A DNA stretch of 64,000 nucleotides from Cladopsammia gracilis (Eukaryota > Cnidaria > Anthozoa > Scleractinia > Dendrophylliidae), in the NCBI GenBank assembly GCA_022457155.1, contig JAJGOT010000468.1:612605-676604 (forward strand), given 5' to 3'. The notes below the pieces were generated by a model. It was not told where the DNA came from. It was given only the letters and a program-made list of their open reading frames with translations, and did no database searches. Shown here piece by piece: positions 1 to 12,900 of this stretch. Position 1 is the first letter of the stretch. Every line of letters begins with the position of its first letter. The position numbers and the translations under genes are program-made.

Positions 1-431
1 TAACTTTCAAAAAGAAAGATATAGAAGCTTCTAAAATCTTGAAAGAACACATGTAAAATATATTTCATGTTTTGTAGTTTAAATTTGTTAAAAAGGTATA
101 ACTCTTTGTTAACGTATAACATAAATCATAATCAAGTTTCTATGAAAATCACATTATTTATATTTCTTTTCTTTCTATTTGAATATTGAGTGTTATTATA
201 TATATTTTTAAGCAATGATCTTAAAGTAGATCACTTTGGGATAAATGCTTTTAGCTTTATTTACTCAAGGAAAGGGGGGTTTACGTTTCTACTAAATGTT
301 CATGATTTCAAGCCAATTTCGTACATTAGTCTTATGACAAAATGATACAATAGTCTTGCCCAAACTTGCCCGCCCTATACAAACACGGACTAGTTTGCTT
401 ACAAAATCATTTACTGAGATCAAAACCATAT

Positions 432-502
432 GCCTTGACCAGGATTTGAACCTGGGTTACTACGACCACAACGCAGTGTCCTAACCACTAGACCATCAAA
501 GC
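432..502 (-). tRNA. tRNA-His(GTG)-like gene
   Basis: Read on the - strand, 71 bases fold as a full cloverleaf. The 7-bp acceptor stem is GCTTTGA with TCAAGGC (one G-U pair), the D arm is GTCT/GGAC, and the anticodon stem is CTGCG/CGTAG around loop TTGTGGT, which puts GTG (His) in the anticodon position. The T stem CCAGG/CCTGG is perfect around TTCAAAT. A-box and B-box promoter motifs (GGTTCAAATCC) are present. It could instead be the head of a tRNA-derived SINE; no T-run terminator was confirmed just downstream, and the acceptor stem differs from the usual animal tRNA-His start. Confidence 0.6.
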
Positions 503-918
503 TGTGGATACTATAGCCGGATAAATCTAATAAGAGGGTTCCAAAATATTCAAGTTGAATCAACCGCTAAATCTCAATAAAATTAGCGCTTTTTACTTTA
601 CTAAAATCCACAACATTCTCACAGCCGCTACATCGCTAGACTCTATGTATTTTGAGCTTCACAGCTATCACACACTATACGTTTTGATAACAATACTTTA
701 CGAGGTCAACATGTTACGCACTGTTTTTTTTTACGCACTGTTAACCACACTACATTACGTTAATTTCTCTCACTTTCCACAGAACTAAATTTTCATGAAA
801 ATCACACGCGCACGCTAAAACAACAAAGCCACACGTTAAAGTTCAAAATACGTTTATTGATAACAAACCGGTTACATGTACAGTCTGTTTTAATCATTGT
901 AAAACAGAAAGAATTGGT

Positions 919-1110
919 TTAGTTTTCGTCATCGGGTTGATACAAGGTAGTCTTCGATTCCTTTAGCTTTCTGTGTCTTACCGCACTGCAATCATAGCAA
1001 CGAGCGACGGCCTCTTTCATGTGTTTTCTGTCTACAGGAATCTTGTGATGACATATAGGGCAAATCGTTTGATTATCATGCCAAAAGCATTTGAGACATT
1101 TTACGACCAC
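919..1110 (-). CDS. unrecognised short Cys-rich ORF
   Basis: The reading frame has spaced Cys pairs (KCLKC, CPICHH, CYDC) that look like a small zinc-binding module. Upstream on the same strand (about 1160-1330) a different frame gives an acidic Asp/Glu/Ser-rich stretch ending at a stop. The pair may be the decayed C-terminal end of a transposon protein, but I do not recognise the family. Low support: no start, splice site or partner can be fixed. Confidence 0.2.
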   Translation of the reverse strand: MVVKCLKCFWHDNQTICPICHHKIPVDRKHMKEAVARCYDCSAVRHRKLKESKTTLYQPDDEN

Positions 1111-1395
1111 GGTTTCATATATATTTCAACTCTTACAATGATGACATGGAGTTTGACTTTTTTTCTGAATTATTTACATGCTTTCAGAGTCGCTACTGTA
1201 TGGCTCTTCATCATCACTTTCAATTTTTCGGACGCTATCTTCAGACTCATCGGCCTGACTATTCTCCTCTCCTTCGTTGTCGGTTGAATTTCCTTCATTA
1301 GTCTCGTTGGAGGTTTCTTTTTGATCTCGATAGTCAGTCCAGAGATCCAAATTGTGACGTCATGATTAGGCATAGCTAATGAGGGGAAGGCGGGT

Positions 1396-3175
1396 GAAGG
1401 TAGTCACTTTCAAATATCCTCTTCGTGCCTTGTGGCACATAAAGCCTCCACAGAGTGTTTCCACCTTTCTCGGTCAGCTGCTATAGTCCGCACTTCGTTC
1501 CATGATTCCCATCCTGCTTCTTTTCTTTCTTTTTCAACTGTGCGCCTCCGGTCTTCCTCTTCTTCTTTTTCTTTCTGCTATGTTGCAGACGTTGTTTTGG
1601 TCTTGCCTTAGTATATGTCCGACCAATGCATCTTCCATCCACGCCGATTCACTTCTTTACTCATCGGTTTTATGTCTGCTCTTTCTAGTTACTCTTCAGT
1701 ACTGACATGGTCCTGCCATTTGATGCGTAGGAGTCTTCTGAAGCACTTGTTATGAAACACATCCACTGCTTTGTCGTCTCCATGTCTCACACCCGTATAG
1801 CAAGACTGGCACAGCCTCAGCTTTGTTCTTCTTGAGATGTTTTTGGAGTTTCAGATCCTCTTTAATCTGACAAATGCACCACTGGCTTTTGAGAGTCAGT
1901 TTTTCAGGTCTTTCATACCACTTCCCTCCTTACAAAATGTAGCTCCCAAGTAAGTGAACTCATCTACTTCTTCAATGCCTTGTCCATCTATCGTAATAAT
2001 TTCCTGGTTTCTTGCATTAATCCTGATCGCCTTTGTCTTTTTCATGTTGATCTTGAGTCCCACTCGTCTGACTTCTTCATTCAATCTTGTCGTCATCCTG
2101 AATCTACTGTTTGGTAGAGGATATTAGCACCACGTCATCTGCAAAGTCCAGGTCTTCTAGTTTTGATGAGAATTTCCACCTAATACCATTCTAACCAGAA
2201 CCAACTGTTCTTCTCATTACCCAATCTATAACAATCAAGAACAAAAATCCTGACATAATACATCCTTCTTTGACGCCGGTTTTTATGTAAAACCACTCAT
2301 ATATTTCTCCTTGGTCTTTCACAGCACACTGGAAGTCTTCATAGAATATGTTTACCATTCTCACAATCTTTTCTGGGATTCCGTACTTCTTCTTGATCGT
2401 CCACATGCTTTCACGGTGGATAGAGTCAAATGCCTTTTCGAAATCTATGAAGTTCAGATATAGCGTTGCTTGCCACTCGTTAACCTGCTCAATGATGTTC
2501 CGCAGTATGAAGACCTGCTCTGTTGTCCCCTTGCCCTTTCAACAACCTGCCTGTTCTTTCCTCAACCTGCAATCGACTCCGTTTCTTACCCTATCAATAA
2601 TAATCCAGCATAGTATCTTTCCCACGACAGAGAGTTAGGTTATGCCTCTCCAATTCTTGCAATCCTTGATATTTCCTTTTTCGCTAGTTTGATGATAAGC
2701 TCTCGCATCCAGCTCTTCGGGATCTTCTCATGCTTCCATATCTTCTTCATCAGTTAATGTATTTTCTCTGCTGAAAACTCTATGCCTGTCTTCAGTAACT
2801 CGGCTGTTATGGAGTCAATTCCTGGTGCTTTTCCATTCTGTAGTCTTTTTATTGCTGCCTTGACTTCTCCTAGTGTTGGTTCATTGGCTGCTATCTCTTC
2901 AATCATGTCGTTGACTTCGCCTTCCTGTTCGTTAGTTGTTGGCTTTGCTGGATCTTCCCTATCAAGTACTTCTTGAAAGTGTTCTGTCCATCTTGACTGT
3001 ACTTCACCTTTACCACTGATGAGGTTTCCATTCTTGTCCAGTACTGCAGCGCTCTGAGTCCGTATAGTGTTTTCATGTGTTGGCTCCTTGTAGCTTCCTC
3101 TGCTTCACTTGCGATGTCCTCCATCCATTTCCTTTAGTATGCTTTTATACTCCTCTTCACTTTGCAGGTAGTAAC
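1396..3175 (-). mobile_element. LINE-type retrotransposon fragment (reverse transcriptase, broken)
   Basis: Pieces of one non-LTR reverse transcriptase can be read on the - strand in shifting frames. At 2406-2191 is a segment with IKTGVKEGCIMSGFLF, the RT region before the catalytic box. About 2145-2100 reads DFADDVVLISS, the catalytic FADD box. At 2096-1896 is GLKINMKKTKAIRIN followed by EVDEFTYLGATF, the usual segment after the box. The frame near 1480-1400 resembles a LINE tail. Several frameshifts and stops make it non-functional. The 5' half and the endonuclease are absent. Confidence 0.8.
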
Positions 3176-3551
3176 CTGGTTTAATTGCATGAGTGGATGA
3201 GTGATTCATTGTTTCTTAAAATAAACCTAGTTTGTGCGTCAATACAGTAGTTGTACTGCTGAAACTAATGGCTTTTCAATTGAATTATAATAATTACTAT
3301 TTTATATTGGCTATAATACTTCGCATTCATCTTTGTGTAACAAGTCTGAATCTTCCTTTTTATATTTTGGGCTCATATGTGCATGAAGAACTTTCTTTCT
3401 CGCACGTTTAGTGCCCAGAGAAGTGCTAAAACGCTTTTATCAGGGGTACAGTGTGTCCCTTATGCTACACGGTGTCCACTGGAAGATTACTTTATTTTTA
3501 TGTATTTAGTGAAACATTTTAAGTTTACAACGGTTCTTAATGTTTAATGTG

Positions 3552-3801
3552 TAGCCCCGGCTACACGTTCTAACATTGTTATATGACATTTTTTGGTTCA
3601 ACAATGTTAGAACGTGTAGCCGGCATGTTAGATGACGTTTGTCCAACATTTCTTGTTGGAAGAAGTGTTTGATCGAAATCAAAACATTCTTCTAATAAAA
3701 AATGTTAGACAAACGTCATCTAACATGCCGGCTACACGTTCTAACATTGGTGAACCAAACAATGTTATATAACAATGTTAGAACGTGTAGCTGGGGCTTT
3801 A
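3552..3801. mobile_element. foldback MITE abutting a polycystin exon
   Basis: An inverted repeat of about 100 bases per arm: the left arm starts TAGCCCCGGCTACACG and the right arm ends with its complement CGTGTAGCTGGGGCTTTA. Within each arm the motif GTTAGAACGTGTAG is itself repeated in inverted form. No coding potential. It ends 30 bases before the first recognised polycystin exon. Confidence 0.75.
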
Positions 3802-3831
3802 GTCTGTATATTGTTCAATATCGATTCTTAG

Positions 3832-3926
3832 ATGCGTCGATCATTGCATCAGCTCAGATTGGAACAGAGAGCAACAGGTATTGTTCTGGTGGATCAGGTG
3901 GACTCATTCGCCTTAAAGCTCGAAAG
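3832..3926 (+). CDS. polycystin-1-like gene, glycine-rich exon
   Basis: Reads IIASAQIGTESNRYCSGG then SGGLIRLKARK up to donor gtaagt. The acceptor is taken as ttcttag at 3831; an alternative acceptor about 20 bases downstream (agctcag) also keeps the frame. Gly-Ser-Gly-Gly turns followed by a beta strand resemble the repeat units of glycine-rich beta-helix regions. Exits in phase 0, matching the next exon. Confidence 0.7.
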
Positions 3927-6900
3927 GTAAGTAAATTATTTGAAATCCATTATTGGTAAATTTATGCACGTACTTTACATACTTGCTTGGCGATATAATC
4001 AGTAACAAATATAATGACGATAACAAAGGGAAACTTTTCGTGCGCATATTCTATGAATAAAAAGTTAAAGTGCGTCTGGCATTTTCAAAAATATTACAAG
4101 TAAAAAATATTAACTACTGGGCCAGACAGGAAAATATTTGGCTCGAGGTCATATTTTCCGGCCCGACCTAACTGAATCAATAATCATCAGATTTTATTAG
4201 ACGACCACTGCTGCGAGTTGTGAATAAAAAAAGAAAGATCAAAGTGCCCATTTGACTATCTCTTGTAAGTTTTCCCATCATGCAGTGCTATCATATTATG
4301 CCCGCATATTGTTTTTGATGTTGCAATTTGGCATTTAGGTTAGAGTATGTGGTTTCTTGAGTCAAATTTCTCTTTTGTCAATTTTGTTTGGATGTAGTTG
4401 CATTGGAAATGGTGATGCGGTTTTAGTAGTTTCAACTCATCTGGATTTCCACTTGGTTTACTATTAAAATTTCTAACAAGAGCCTTAAACAATCAATTAT
4501 GTTACTGTTGTCGTCCCTATATTAAAATTTAACTTATTAGCCACTTATTGCGATATGGTCGAATGGTCTAAATGTTGCTCTCCGGTACAAAAGAACCGGG
4601 TTTGAATTTTGGTGGGACGTCCGTTTTATTTTACTTTTTACTTTCTTTTCTTTTTTTTTTCCGAACTGTTTATTGTGGCTTTTTCATTTATAGACGGAAT
4701 TTAGGAACAGGGAATTCTTGGTGGAGTGTTTTTACTGGTTTATTAGTGACTTTTATGTCGTGATTTCTTAGCAAGCGCGTTAAATTCCGTTAGAAGACCA
4801 ATGCAATGTAGTCTAAAAAATCCCCTGCGCCACATGTTCGTGGAAACCGGAAGATCTTTTAACACCAGACTGAAAGAACACACCAGAAATGTCAAAATGC
4901 CCTCTAAAGGCTCTAATGTCGCAAATCTTGCTTAGTCCAAGAATCAACACATTGACTTTGAAAATGCATCAACTATTGACAAAGGCGATTACCACCATCT
5001 TGACTCTGGAATCCTGGCACACGGCAAAAACTGTTGACGCTGACAATAACTCCGCTTCCCAATCAATGTCGCATCCTTTTAAATAAACATTGACTTTCAC
5101 ACGTTTAACTTTTTAGTTTATATTGTTTCGCTTTTGTTATTTTTTAACTGTTTTTAAATTATGTATGAACATTCGCTTTCTCCACACTTTCTATCCGTTG
5201 AAGACAACAGGACGGTTGTCGAAAGCGTATAGGTTTTTAAAATTTTTATCCAGAGAGCTTTTTTAACATACGGGACTGTCATCAATGGTTTTGCAAAGAA
5301 AAGGCTCGCAGGGCCGTACGGGTATGATAAATGTACGTAATTATATTAAACTGATTAAAATGTATGGTCTTTGATAAGTCAAAAACTTATTTTTGAAAAT
5401 AAGACTGACGATATATTTTTCACTGACAACCCGGCATTGTAGCAAATGGAGGAATCCAGGAACCCGAGACTGGAACCGCAGACCCAGTCCCAAGATGATA
5501 GAACACCCTTGTGGCCAGCCCTAGCGACAGCCACGATTCTAGACATCCCTACTTCCGTCACTTGGAATTGAGACGATAAATAAATAATGACAAAGACGTT
5601 AAATATAACTATAAAACATAGGACAGGGGGATAATGAGGGAGAGGGAAGCTGAGCACTACCGCAGCCACCGAAAAAGTGGTTAGAGCCAGTATGCCAGTA
5701 TGCATCGCATTAAGCAGTATGAAGAAGGTCTAATTCTAAGCACTGAAAGCGAGATACTTTTTTCTGGCTGATAAGGTGGCGATGGCGAAAACACCTAAGC
5801 AATCCACTCATTACTGTGAAAGTTCAGTTTTTCTGTTTGTGACAGCAACGTTTTAAATGAGGGGAACGCTCTTAAGTCGTTCCGAAAATAGCTATTATAT
5901 GAAATTTTATTTGATTACTGTTTTCTTTTTTTACAAAAAGGTGGAGATACAGGAGAAAGGAAAACTTAATGTTGATGGAGGAAGGGCACAACAACCTAGT
6001 TATGCTTGCGAATTGGGTGGTGGAGCGGGCGGCATCATTCAGATAATATCATCTGAGGGTAGTATTGCCACTGGAACTTTATCCCTGAAACAAGGAGATA
6101 AATATGGAATTTGCGAAGAGGCTCAGCCTGGATATATTACTGTCTCTAGTAAGTCATCCCTGGAAAGGGGAGATAATAATTCTGAAAACTTGCAACAAAA
6201 ATGTCAAAAAATGGCTATATTTAATTTAGTGCCAGGTAATGCAATGACCATTTTGTAGTCATACACGCGCAATTCCTACTTGAAGCTTTAACTTTAGTTT
6301 CTAATCTTGCATCCTTAACTGACCAATCACGTTGTTGTTCTGTGACACATAAAGCTTTAATACGAGAGCGTTAATAACGCTTGGTTGTAACTTTCCTGGT
6401 AATGGTTTCCTACTACAGCCTATTTCGAATTATGTTGTTCTCCACCTCTTTATTGTTTTCGTTTCTGTTTTCCAACGCAGTTAGCTTGGGTAGGGTGCGT
6501 GTGTTTGCCATTGCAGATAAAAAGATATACCGATATTTTCCTTCAGAGCCAGGATCCATTTGCAAAACTAACCCACACAACTACACCTCCCCCGACCATA
6601 CATCAAAGATTCCTGCTATCTCCATTATCTATCTTATCTAACTTGTCTCAACCCATCAACTGGAATAAATGTGACTTCACTTCCCCCCTCCCCCCCAAAA
6701 ATGATAATAATAAAAAAGAAAAACAGTTATTAACGGCAAAGGCGACCGAGCAAAGGGTTAGGTAGCCACCCCTTTGAGGCTTTGAGGTGCATGTAGAAAC
6801 GTCGCATTAACGTAAAACTCCGTGGTAACTTTTACCGCACACCAGCTAAACATCTGGTTATTGCCACTTGGCTATGTTGTATCAACGTTCTTGTAGAAAT

Positions 6901-9900
6901 CTGACTGCCTTTTCGTAAATCCAAGGTATATATGTATCGTATAATCGTCGTTTAATCTTTTACATTGTGGAAGTATAAAAACATGTTTTTACTTTTGATT
7001 TTGAATGAAGTCAGCCAGCGAATTTTGTTACAGTCAATTCGGATGTTCGTTTCCGCGTCACTTTGCAACGTTGTTACGCAATGTTGATGTTTTGATTAGC
7101 AGTTTGCTTGGAGAAACTTGCAAGTTCAAATTACAAATTGCTTATACATCGTATAGAGTTTTCAATGAAATGTATCAGGTATTGATTCAGTACATTGAAT
7201 ACATATACGCCAGTTTTTAAGTGCAAAACCCTGTTACCGACTTAAGGTCACAAACGAACAAATCAGAATCTCCTACAAGTATGTGCAGTTGGCGACTTTC
7301 GTAAATAGATTCGCAGCAACACTTGCACTTGAAACAAACTTTCAGAAACGCATTCTCTTGTACAGGCGTGTACATTTGAAAGTTAAGGAAAAGGATTCAC
7401 CATTTCTTCTGAAAAATTCTCGAGAATCTCGAGGTTCACAGCGGCCAACACTACAAACCAAGCAAACGTAACCACGCGTCGCTAAAACTGAGCCGACGAC
7501 CCTTTTCGCCCCATTTTGTACATCGGACAATTGTGATAAATCAGAGTTAGCAAGCACTATCGACTGGAAGGATTTAAAGAAAGATCAGTTGAGTAAGCAG
7601 CTACAAAGTCTTAACGACAAGAAGCCATGCTGGATTTCGGAAGTACTTGTACTTGGTTTAGAACTCTTGTAATACTCTACATATTCCAACACATCTGGAG
7701 TAGCAAATTTCAAGCCTGGTTTTCCTGCAACTGCCGTCCCATTTTGCAGGAATCTATTTACAATATTGTAGGCAGTTTTGTACGAAAAAAAGGAAGAGAT
7801 TTATATAGCGCACATATCACTTGTTTCACACTTAGGAGAATGAGATCGGACGTCAGCTCATGAAAGACGCAACTTGGGCGAAAGACACAACCTTGAACTT
7901 TTGTTCTTGGTTTTGATAACTTAAGGGCCAGAGGGCAATTACCTTTTGTCGCTAGAAAAATTGAGGTAATATTGCTAGCCGTCGCAGTGTTGCGAAAAAA
8001 TCAACTTGCGTAACAATTTTGCAAATTGTCGCGAAAATGAACATCAGGATTGACTGTAAATATCCTTTGCGCTGCCACGTTTTTGTAACATGCTGACACT
8101 GATCAAAAGCAAAGCATGATCGAGATAAGATTCCCGTAAATGTTTCTAATCTTTATTTGGTTAGAGAATGCAGTTAATTGCCCACTGATACAGTATAATG
8201 TCCAATGTCTTTGATATCTACAGATATATCTAACAATTACCGAACATTTCCAACTGAAGGGCCGTACTCTTGGAGCCAAAGTTCTTCTCCGCCGAATGTA
8301 TCACCTTCCTCCACCGTAACAACCACCCAACAAAGTAAGTGTAATCTACAACTAAAAAAAAGTGTCTCGCAGAACATCGCGAAGCTTGCCCGCCATTGTT
8401 TGAAGGAATCCCCGGTGAGAATAGTGATATATTCTCACCGGGGCTACCAACTAACAATGCCTCAGGATGTAATATTAAGATATGGGATAGGCCAGCTCTT
8501 CGGCTAAAGCTCCCTGGCAACTCACCGGAAGCAGAGTGTGCTAGGAAAAACCAGAGTGGAAGCACCTAAATGTAGACTTTCCTCCCAAAACTCAGAAATA
8601 GGGTAAGCATGAAGCAGACGATCATGAAGATAATGTGTCCTCCTCCCATAACTCAGAAAATCCTCCCTCCTTGTAGGTAGACTTGCCGCAAACTAAAACC
8701 GGCAAAACGGACTTTGAGAAGGTCTATCCTTGTGGTAGCACTGAATTAATGGAAGGGAGCCTTATAATAAGAAAACAGGACAGAAAAATAGTAACTGCGC
8801 TGTAAGCCACATTTGAGTACTAAACGGCTACCACCGCTACAAGGGCACAGGAAGTAAAGAGAACTGTAACTGTAACTGTAAGGCAACAGCCCTAGTTAGG
8901 ATAACGTTGTAGAATCTTTTTCCCACCCCTGGACGTCGCAAGTCTGACTGTGAATGTCTGACTACCTCCAAAAACAAAAGAAACAACAAAAAGGTTTTGG
9001 TTCCATAAAGTACCGTGTTAGCGAAGACCGTAACCAATAACATGGAAACTTAATGTAATGGGGCACCGGGGCCGCCGCGCTTTGGGGTAACCCTACATAA
9101 TACCAGCTAGCAGACAAAACGTAGGCGCTCAGCCTAATTCCGAGCATTGAGGAAAAAACATAAAAAGAAACACCGCTAAGAGATGGGTATAACCCCAAAG
9201 CGAAGCAACCCCGAAATACCCCGTCCAGGGACAGAGCAATGAAGGATATTAGACAATCCCTTCGAGGAAGCTTCGCAAAAAAGGTCACCCACGGAAACAG
9301 ACAGAATACAAACTATAGACGGACACTAAAAGATAACACAGCGTTAGAAAACAGACTAGAATTGAAGTCCACTAAGGTAGGCCTGGAAGAGCTCCCCAGG
9401 CAAACGCGTTGCTGGCGGGAAATTACATATAGCAGCGCAAAACACATGCTCTTGTGAAAACTCCAATTAACAGCTAAAACAAAGCAGCCGTGAAAAAGTT
9501 GCGAAAGGCCACGCAAATAAAAAATACCTTGCCAAATTATGTAGTGAAAGGGTCCATTCCACAGCGCAAACATATGTGCTAGTGACAAATTCCATGACCA
9601 GCGCACAAATCCGTTAGTGAAAATGTCCCTTTAACAGTGTAAACACACTAGTTCGCGAGAGCTCCATAGACCCGCGAGACAAATTTGCTAATGAAAAAAT
9701 CCGTTAAACAGCGCAAACATATTCGCTCGTGGACAATCCAATTAGCAAGGAAAGCATATATGTTCGTGGAAATTCGCTTGACCAGCGCAAATAAATTTTT
9801 CTAGTGAAAAAGTCCGTAAAACGGCGCAGAACATATTCGCCAAGGGAAAACTTGATACAACCGCGTAAACACATTCGCTTGTGAGAAGAGGTCCATTTAC

Positions 9901-12900
9901 CAGCGCAAACAATGTTGCCAGAGAAAAAAGTCCATATAACAGCGTAAACAAGAGAAACACATACGCTCGTGAAAACTCCATACGACAGCGGAAACACATA
10001 CGCTTGTAAAATTTTCGTTAAACAGCGCGAACACATTCGCTCATGAAAAGTAGCATATAACAGCGCGAGCGTATTCGCTAGTGCAAATTCCGTTAAACAT
10101 CGTAAACATATTAGCTCATGAAAGACCATCTAACAGCGCAAACATATTCGCTCGTGAAAATTCCATTAAACAGCGTAAACGGATTCGCCGGCCAGTGAAA
10201 ATTCCATCTACCAACGCAAACATATTCGCACGTGAAAGTTCCATACACACATACATATAACATATAACAGCGCAAGCATATTCGCTCGGGGAGGTTCGGT
10301 ATAACAGCGTAAACATATTCGCTCGTGAAAGTTCCATTAAACATTGTAAACATATTCGCTCGTGATAATTCCATCTAACAGCGCAAACATTCGCACGTGA
10401 AAGTTCCATGTAACAGCATAAACATACTCGCTCGTGGAAGTTCCGTATAACAGCGTAAACATATTCGCTCGTGAAAATTCCATTAAACAGCGCAAACATA
10501 TTCGCTCGAAAAAATTTTATGATGAAAAGTACCATATAACAGCGCGAACGTATTCGCTACAATCTTCGACAAAACTAGTTGAGACTTTTGTACACTAACG
10601 CGTGAAAACCAGACTTACTTCGAAAATCATTAAAAATATCGTGTAAAACAATGCTTAAACCCCCCTCCCCCCATTCAATGTTGTTCATTATTTTTGTTGG
10701 ACTGTAGAAAAATTATTTCAACATTTGAACAACATTGTACAGGGGGGGGGGGGAAGAAATGAATGTCATGTGCGTTGAGCTTAAAATGTCGTATTTTGTC
10801 TCAACCCTTTTGTCTGAGATTGTAGAAATGACTTTTACTGATATTTCTAACAAACGCGTGAAGTTGTGATCTCGAAAAGGTATACAGTTTTAGTAGTGTG
10901 TGAGCTGGTGATGTTGATATGGATTCCATCTGGGAAGATTGCTTGTACGATTTTTTACGTGACCAAGTGCATGTTCCCGAGTTACCATACCAACCAAAGC
11001 AGCGTCATGGACGCCACCATGGGTGGTTATTTATGGTGTTATTCTACATTTGTTTGCGTTTGTATGCACGTATGGATCTTCTAAGAAGCTATTGTAGTAA
11101 CGAATCAAGCTCAGAAAGTTCAGAAAACACGACTGTAGAGGAATCTCTGCAACGGAACGAACTTAGAAGTATTTGTCTTGTAACTTACAGTCAAGCGGAT
11201 ATTGTGAAATTTGGTGCGCGTGAAGATTTTGCGCTCGCTGTGGTACAAGCGTTCTCTCAAGGTAGTGCGAAGGTTGTTCAGTGGTGTTGCAGTAGGGAAC
11301 AGCATCGAACTTCAGGTGAACATTACCACATTGCCATAAAGTTAGATCGTAATCAGCGCTGGTTTTCAGCCAAACAATATCTCCTTCGTGAGCGCAATAT
11401 TTCAGTTCATTTCTCGAGTAATCATCACAATTACTACAGTGCTTGGCGTTACGTCACGAAATCAGACAAACATTTTGCGGAAAGTGCGAACCATCCTAAT
11501 CTAAAAGAAAAAAAGAGACCTGCCACAAACTCAGCCAGCCGTTCAAGACGCCAAAGAAAGCGTTCAATCAAACCAGCAGCCATCAGTGATACTGACAGTG
11601 ACAACGATGGTCATGAATGCAACGACTCCTCGGGCCGTAGTAAACGAAAAAAGAAACGTTTTTCAGCATATGATGTATCGGAGATTATTGTGGACAATGA
11701 TATTAAAACACTAACTCAGTTACAAGCGTTGGCGTTTCAACAGAAACAAGAGGGCAAAATCAACCTTGAGGAGTTTTTACTAAGCCGCACACCTAGGTTT
11801 GTGGCTGACGTTTTGAAATCGGCATGGGAAATAGAAGGCGCCCAGGATAAATTGAATAGAGCTCAGAAAACCCGTATGGACATCCTGGAAGAAGTGAAAA
11901 ATGGAGATTGTGCTGCTCGATGCAACGGGCATTGGCTTAACTGCGCTAAGGAAGTCCTTAGAAACAACAATGTGCCTGTCACTGTGTTTAAACAAGCTGT
12001 CAGTGAACTTCTTGTGAAAGGCCGCGGCAAGTACAGAAACATAATGATAGTTGGTCCTGCGAACTGTGCTAAGACATTTATTCTAAAACCACTCAGCGAC
12101 ATCTACAACACTTTTTGTAACCCAGCAACTGGAAGCTTTGCTTGGGTGGGCGTGGAGAACGCGGAATGTATATTTTTAAATGATTTTCGTTGGTCTGCAC
12201 AGCTGATACCTTGGCATGACCTACTGTTACTGTTGGAAGGTCATTTGGTACATTTACCTGCCCCTAAGACACATTTCGCCAAAGATATAACTTTGACAGC
12301 TGACACCCCTATCTTCTGCACAGGAAAAAGGCCACTCACATACATTAAGAACGGCGTGGTGGATGAACGCGAGACTGAAATGATGGCTGTTCGTTTCAGA
12401 GTGTTTTATTTCAATTATCAAATCCCGCGGGATAGCCAGCGCGAAGTCCCGGCGTGTGCAAAATGTTTTGCACGGCTCGTGCTGGAGTAAAGTACTTGTG
12501 ATGATTGGAATTTTGTAGAAGCCGATTAACTACAAACTATGAACAGATTCTGTTAAAAAAAAGAACGAATAACACCACATTTTAACGAATAACACCAAAC
12601 TGCACTAAAACAATAGATCAACCTTCTTATATTTCATAGTCTCCCACTGTTATTCGTTGTTATTCGTTTAAAATGTGTCCATTTCCTTCTGTTAATCGTG
12701 TAAATATGTAGCAATTGTGTTCTTAAACTTTTTCACGGAAAAAGATAACACAACCATGTATTTCAAAGTATTATAAATAGACATTTATTGTCGTCGCGTT
12801 ACGTTATTGTTTAACACTGTGTCACGCGCGAAACATGTTACGTGACGTACCCATGATTAACGTTACATTGCTTTCAACATTTTTCAGTCCGCATTTTTTT

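Noticed and set aside
7342..7863. Frames on both strands as a possible gene in the polycystin intron
   Set aside because: No motif, splice site or start could be supported on either strand.
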